Part shown: positions 24,915 through 28,720 of the stretch, piece after piece
Layout: each line of letters begins with the position of its first letter
How positions within the stretch are numbered: position 1 is the first letter of the stretch
Assembly: GCA_031976395.1 (NCBI GenBank)
Contig: DALYLJ010000020.1
Span: 1-28,720 of the forward strand
Source of the DNA: UBA11164 sp002420085
Lineage (GTDB): Bacteria; Pseudomonadota; Gammaproteobacteria; Xanthomonadales; Xanthomonadaceae
Reading direction: 5' to 3'
Length of the DNA: 28,720 nucleotides
Made by a program: the position numbers and the translations under genes
Notes under the pieces: model-generated
Databases searched by the model: none
What the model was told of the DNA's origin: nothing
What the model saw: the letters and a program-made list of their open reading frames with translations, nothing else

Positions 24915-26029
24915 CGCGGCGCCTCGTAGTTCCAGGCGCGAACGAACCGCCCCCAGTGCGCATCGACCAGTTCGATCGCATCATCAGGAAAGCGATGGGC
25001 ATTCTTGGCATAGCCACTCACCGCACCCAGGTGGCTGGCAAAGGCCGGCGCAGCGGCCTCGAAACCGGGCAGATCCAGCGTCCGATAGATGCGTTCGAGT
25101 TGCTCCATCGGTCGGGCCTCCAGGTCTTCAAAACTGATTTCCAGGTAACGGGACGCCGGCAGATCGGCGACATCACGTTCGAGGGCATCGATCATGCGCG
25201 GATAGGTCTCCAAGACCAGATCATCGGCCAGGGAGGGTCGATATGGCTGGAGCGCCAGTTTGGGCAGCAACGCCCGATAGAACCGGCGGGTTGATTGAAA
25301 CACCACATACGGATTGCGGCGGATGTGGACGAAGCGCGCGTCTGGCCAGAGCGTTCGCAACAGGGCGACTCGACCGGTATAGACCGGATTCTTGATCAGC
25401 AGGCGTGTTCCCGGCCGTTCGATCCTGAGCTTGTCGCAGTAATGCCGCAAACGGCGCTGCCAGCGCGCCAGGATGGCCGGCTCAAGACCCTCGAAGAACA
25501 CTCCGCGCCGATAGTGCCACTCGAAGCGATTGGGGAAGTACAGACCGTGGTAGTAGGACAGGTTCTGCATCGCCGCCAGCGCGATCTCGTCTTCCTGCGG
25601 CGCGTCCTCGGTGACCGCGACCCGGTCGATGTAACGATCTTCGGGCAAGGCGCGCTTGAGCATGGGCCGCAACAACCGGCCGAGCAGCAGGAAATCCCAA
25701 GGCAATCCGGTGGCGAACGGCGACGGCCAGGCAAACTGCGGATCGCGACTCAACAGATTGAACAGATGGGTCGTACCGCTGCGCCAATGACCGAGGATGA
25801 AGACCGGCGGCGGCGGCTCGGGCAAATGGCGAGAACGCCGAGCAACCCAGGCCCGCTCCAGCAGCGACAGTGGGACACGAGCCAGGCCGGACGCCAGCAA
25901 GGCCGCAGCCAGTGGCCAGACCTTGACCGGCAGCCGGCCATTGCCGGACAGCGCGCGGACCAGGGTCGCCGGATCGGCACCGAACAGGGGGTGATTCCAG
26001 GTCGGCGTGGGAGCGTGGTGCGTGGTCAA
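24911..26029 (-). CDS. PAPS-dependent sulfotransferase family protein
   Basis: The protein (372 residues from this start) has the sulfotransferase fold signatures. The 5'-phosphosulfate loop is GHWRSGTTHL near residues 80-89, the 3'-phosphate site is RRNPYVVFQSTRRFY, and NLSYYHG and KNPVYTGRVALLRTLWPDARFVHI lie between them. Substrates of such enzymes include lipids, sugars and small molecules; this one is unknown. The start is inferred as TTG at 26029, because the 41 codons above it (to an ATG at 26152) are rich in His, Arg and Pro and lack a ribosome-binding site; the TTG itself has only a weak GGAA upstream. It is first in the mevalonate run and overlaps mvaD by ATGA. The 278 bases between it and hpnA should hold divergent promoters; I found none convincing. 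Confidence 0.85.
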   Translation of the reverse strand: MTTHHAPTPTWNHPLFGADPATLVRALSGNGRLPVKVWPLAAALLASGLARVPLSLLERAWVARRSRHLPEPPPPVFILGHWRSGTTHLFNLLSRDPQFAWPSPFATGLPWDFLLLGRLLRPMLKRALPEDRYIDRVAVTEDAPQEDEIALAAMQNLSYYHGLYFPNRFEWHYRRGVFFEGLEPAILARWQRRLRHYCDKLRIERPGTRLLIKNPVYTGRVALLRTLWPDARFVHIRRNPYVVFQSTRRFYRALLPKLALQPYRPSLADDLVLETYPRMIDALERDVADLPASRYLEISFEDLEARPMEQLERIYRTLDLPGFEAAAPAFASHLGAVSGYAKNAHRFPDDAIELVDAHWGRFVRAWNYEAPR

Positions 26030-26307
26030 GGCAAGGATTCCGGGGGTCGAGGCATGGCGGTTGGGATTGCGATGGCGGTGGCGTTCAGGGCTTGCGGCCG
26101 TACACGAATCTGCCGGCACGGCCCAGCCGGACCGACCTGCACAGCGCGCCACCGCACTGCGATCATGGCCGACATGGGACCGAACAGCACCGACAATGTT
26201 CCCGACCCGAACGATCTCGACCCGACCCCGGTTTCGTTCATCACACCAGCACGACCGGAAACCTGGGCTAGGATGTCGCGATTTCGCAACTCGGGATTTT
26301 ACCAGCG

Positions 26308-27306
26308 ATGGACCTCATCACCGGCGGCAGCGGCTTCATCGGCGGACATCTGGCCCAGCGCCTGAGCGAACTCGGCAGCCCGGTCCGCGTGCTGGACATC
26401 AAACCACCGCCGCACCCCCTGCCGGGCGTGGACTACCGGCTCGGCTCGATCACCGATCGCACCGCCGTGACCGAAGCCATGTGCGGCTGTCGTCGCGTGT
26501 TCCACCTGGCAGCCCTGTCGGGCCTGTGGGGACCGGACAAGGCTGCCTTCCTCAGCATCAACCGCGACGGCACCCGCACCGTGTTGCAGGCCGCCCGCAC
26601 CGAAGGCGTCGAGACCGTGGTCCATACATCCACCGAATCGATCCTGATCGCCATGGGTCGCGGTCGTCGTCCACAAGTGGTCAATGAAGACACCCAACTG
26701 CACCTCGACCAGATGGCCGGCGCCTATTGCCGAGGCAAGTACCTCGCCGAAGCCGAAGCCCGTGCCGCCGCCGATGCCGGACAACGGGTGGTGATCGTCA
26801 ACCCGACCGTACCGATCGGCCCAGGCGACCCCTGGCAGACACCACCGACCCGAATGCTGCTCGGCTTCCTCACCGGACGTCACCCGGCCTACCTCGACAC
26901 CTGTCTGAACCTCGCCGATGCCCGCGACATCGCCGAAGGCCACCGCCTGGCCGCCGAACACGGCCAGCCAGGCCAGCGCTACATACTGGGCGCACATGAC
27001 ACGCCGCTATCGGACCTGCTCCGCATGCTCGCACACCTGAGCGGCCGGCCCATGCCGAAACGGCGCGTCCCCTACCCGCTGGCCCTGGCTGTGGCCGTCA
27101 TCGGCGAATGGCTGGCCGACCACATTACCCATCGGCCGCCAGCGGCCCCACTGTCCGGCGTTCGCCTGGCCGGCATCCCGGTGCGCTTCGACAACCAGCG
27201 CAGCCGCACTGCCCTCGGCTGGCAGCCACGCCCACTCAGTGACAGCCTGCGTGATGCCATCGCCGACTTCCGTCAGCGCGGCCTCCTGCCCGAGCCGGAC
27301 GCCTGA
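26308..27306 (+). CDS. hpnA: NAD(P)-dependent SDR epimerase/dehydratase, HpnA-like
   Basis: An extended short-chain dehydrogenase of 332 residues. It has the nucleotide-binding TGGSGFIG at 5-12, VFHLAALSGLWG, the HTSTES strand with catalytic Ser/Thr, and Tyr140/Lys144 in AYCRGKYLAE. The sequence IVNPTVPIGPGDPWQTPPTRM and the C-terminal helical part fit the hopanoid-associated sugar epimerase group (HpnA). Related sterol-type 3-beta-hydroxysteroid dehydrogenase/decarboxylases have similar motifs, so a triterpenoid-acting reductase is an alternative. It is divergent from the sulfotransferase-mevalonate run and converges on the VOC gene with 21 bases between. The upstream GGGAT is only a weak ribosome-binding site. 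Confidence 0.85.
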   Translation: MDLITGGSGFIGGHLAQRLSELGSPVRVLDIKPPPHPLPGVDYRLGSITDRTAVTEAMCGCRRVFHLAALSGLWGPDKAAFLSINRDGTRTVLQAARTEGVETVVHTSTESILIAMGRGRRPQVVNEDTQLHLDQMAGAYCRGKYLAEAEARAAADAGQRVVIVNPTVPIGPGDPWQTPPTRMLLGFLTGRHPAYLDTCLNLADARDIAEGHRLAAEHGQPGQRYILGAHDTPLSDLLRMLAHLSGRPMPKRRVPYPLALAVAVIGEWLADHITHRPPAAPLSGVRLAGIPVRFDNQRSRTALGWQPRPLSDSLRDAIADFRQRGLLPEPDA

Positions 27307-27327
27307 CCGGATATCACCATCGATCGC

Positions 27328-27708
27328 TCACTGCCCTTCCGGAGGCTGCCACAACTCGACCCGATTGCCTTCCGGGTCCATCACCCAACCGAACTTGCCG
27401 TACTCGCTGTCCTCGGTGCGCTCATCGACCGCACAGCCCTCGGCACGCAGTGCCGCCAGCAGACCGGCCAGATCCTCGACCCGGTAATTGACCATGAACG
27501 GCGCCGGACTCGGATCGAAATAACTGCTGTCGGCATTGAAGATACTCCAGACCGTGACACCGCCCCCATCCCGATCGTCGCTCCAGCGGAACGCGGTTCC
27601 GCCCCACTCCTCGACCGCGATGCCGAGATGCCGTCGATACCACTCGCGCAACGCAACCGGATCGCGCCCCTTGATGAAGATCCCACCGATACCGGTGACC
27701 CGTTTCAT
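27328..27708 (-). CDS. VOC (glyoxalase/bleomycin-resistance/dioxygenase) superfamily protein
   Basis: A 126-residue single-domain VOC protein. It starts MKRVTGIGGIFIKGRDPVALREWYRRHLGI and ends with FGWVMDPEGNRVELWQPP, the standard two halves of the beta-alpha-beta-beta-beta fold, with the metal-ligand glutamate in the final strand (RVELW). GGAGGG lies 7-12 bases before the start at 27708. Codons further upstream are open but look non-coding. Members act as glyoxalases, antibiotic-binding proteins or dioxygenases; the substrate cannot be told. No operon partner is evident: 211 bases separate it from the next gene, where I see nothing. Confidence 0.9.
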   Translation of the reverse strand: MKRVTGIGGIFIKGRDPVALREWYRRHLGIAVEEWGGTAFRWSDDRDGGGVTVWSIFNADSSYFDPSPAPFMVNYRVEDLAGLLAALRAEGCAVDERTEDSEYGKFGWVMDPEGNRVELWQPPEGQ

Positions 27709-27919
27709 GCAGTGCCCTCCATGATGAATACCCGACGAAATGGCCGATGGACCGCCCCACACCAGCCAACCGGCAGCAGCCCCGCCGCTGCCGATGATGA
27801 CCCGAACCTCCCCGGATGTCGAACCTCCCTTGATGCCGAACATTCGCAGCATGCAACACCACCTGCAGAGCCACTCCACATACGAGCGTCACAACTCGAA
27901 TCGTCAGCACTCCGACCGC

Positions 27920-28720
27920 TCAACCATCGGTCAGAGCAGCCAGCGCCAGCAACTCCGCATCGGAAAACCCAGCCGCTCGCCGAGCCGACAGATTGAACGG
28001 ACCACGCACGACTCCCTGGCCGTGCTCGGCCAGCAAGCGCCGAAATTCCGTCAGCGGATCGAGCCCATCCCGACGGCAGCACCACACGAACCATCGGCTG
28101 CCGGCCGCAACATGTGGAATCTCCTCACGCAGGATGCGCTCCAGGATCTCCGCGCTGGCATGGTCACCGACTGCCTGCAAGCGGGCGATCATGGCCGGCG
28201 TCACATCGAGACCACGCGCCTCCAGCACGCGCGGCACCAGCGCCATCCGGGCACGACAACAGTCGCGCGTCCGCACCGCCATCTGCCACAGCCCATCGTG
28301 ACCGTCGAAATCACCATAGACCGCACCAAGCTCGGCCATCCGCGTCTGTAACCACGTGAAATGGCGCGCCTCATCGACCGCCACCGCGACCCAATCTGCA
28401 TGGAACTCCCACGGCATGTCTCGAAAACGACACACCGCGTCCCAGGCCAGATTGATGGCATTGAACTCGATGTGGGCAATGGCATGCAGGAACGCCGCCC
28501 GACCCTCCGGCGAACCAAGACCACGCTGCGGCAGCAATCGAGGCGCCACCAGACGTGGGCGAACCGGCCGACCCGGCTTCACCACCGCCGCAAGCTCTGA
28601 CTCGAATTCAACTCCACCCTCAAACTCGGCCCCACCCCTGGCCCTGGCGCTGGCCCTGGCGTCGGCCTCAGACCCCGCCCGATCGGACTGCCCCGTTCCG
28701 AACCTGCCACGCAAGAAATC
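27920..28720 (-). CDS. DUF455 family ferritin-like protein (N-terminus beyond window)
   Basis: About 266 residues are visible and the frame is open to the window edge, so the true start probably lies outside. The conserved block GSPEGRAAFLHAIAHIEFNAINLAWDA, then AVDEARHFTWLQTRM and EEIPHVAAGSRWF, gives the Glu and His ligands of a di-iron ferritin-like four-helix bundle, as in DUF455. The function of the family is unsettled. The N-terminal 30 residues seen (Gly, Arg, Ala, Glu-rich) are low in complexity and poorly conserved. A TTG at 28714 could start translation but lacks a visible ribosome-binding site. Confidence 0.88.
   Translation of the reverse strand, partial: DFLRGRFGTGQSDRAGSEADARASARARGGAEFEGGVEFESELAAVVKPGRPVRPRLVAPRLLPQRGLGSPEGRAAFLHAIAHIEFNAINLAWDAVCRFRDMPWEFHADWVAVAVDEARHFTWLQTRMAELGAVYGDFDGHDGLWQMAVRTRDCCRARMALVPRVLEARGLDVTPAMIARLQAVGDHASAEILERILREEIPHVAAGSRWFVWCCRRDGLDPLTEFRRLLAEHGQGVVRGPFNLSARRAAGFSDAELLALAALTDG

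Noticed and set aside
26030..26152. A 41-residue extension of the sulfotransferase to ATG 26152
   Set aside because: The composition is His/Arg/Pro-rich, with no ribosome-binding site and no family similarity. It is not fully excluded, since the TTG start is also weak.

Overview
The window is chromosomal DNA of high GC content, most probably from a gammaproteobacterium. The backbone shows this: recA-recX-alaS-csrA followed by tRNA-Ser(GCT) and tRNA-Arg(ACG), and tig-clpP-clpX-lon-hupB followed by tRNA-Val and tRNA-Asp, are gene orders I associate with Gammaproteobacteria. No rRNA, insertion sequence, integrase, phage gene or CRISPR array is visible. The genus cannot be told from the sequence alone.

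Left part (1-8200, nearly all on the minus strand): tRNA-Asp and tRNA-Val, then hupB, lon, clpX, clpP and tig, then seven tRNA genes. These tRNAs appear to form three transcription units. Ser(GCT) is followed by an intrinsic terminator. Arg(ACG) has its own sigma70-like promoter and a weaker terminator. Pro-Arg-His-Lys-Leu, with tig just downstream, has another promoter. lon has a sigma32-like promoter.

Middle part (8200-16900): csrA, alaS, a 686-base non-coding stretch, recX overlapping recA, pncC (CinA C-terminal amidase) and a TviB-type UDP-HexNAc dehydrogenase, all on the minus strand. A plus-strand unit of tRNA-Ser(GGA) and the 4.5S SRP RNA follows.

Right part (16900-28720) is the accessory region and the most interesting. 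A minus-strand gene run reads: sulfotransferase, diphosphomevalonate decarboxylase, phosphomevalonate kinase, a single protein joining HMG-CoA reductase to mevalonate kinase, type I isopentenyl diphosphate isomerase, HpnH (radical SAM adenosylhopene synthase), HpnB (hopanoid-associated glycosyltransferase), and a secreted protein of unknown role. The first five genes are overlapped or 2 bases apart. Divergent to them is an HpnA-like SDR epimerase/reductase, followed by a small VOC-fold protein and a DUF455 ferritin-like protein cut by the window end. Together the run encodes every step from HMG-CoA to IPP and DMAPP, placed next to hopanoid side-chain genes. This suggests a mevalonate-fed hopanoid or related triterpenoid pathway. 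Acetoacetyl-CoA thiolase, HMG-CoA synthase, squalene synthesis genes and squalene-hopene cyclase are not in the window.
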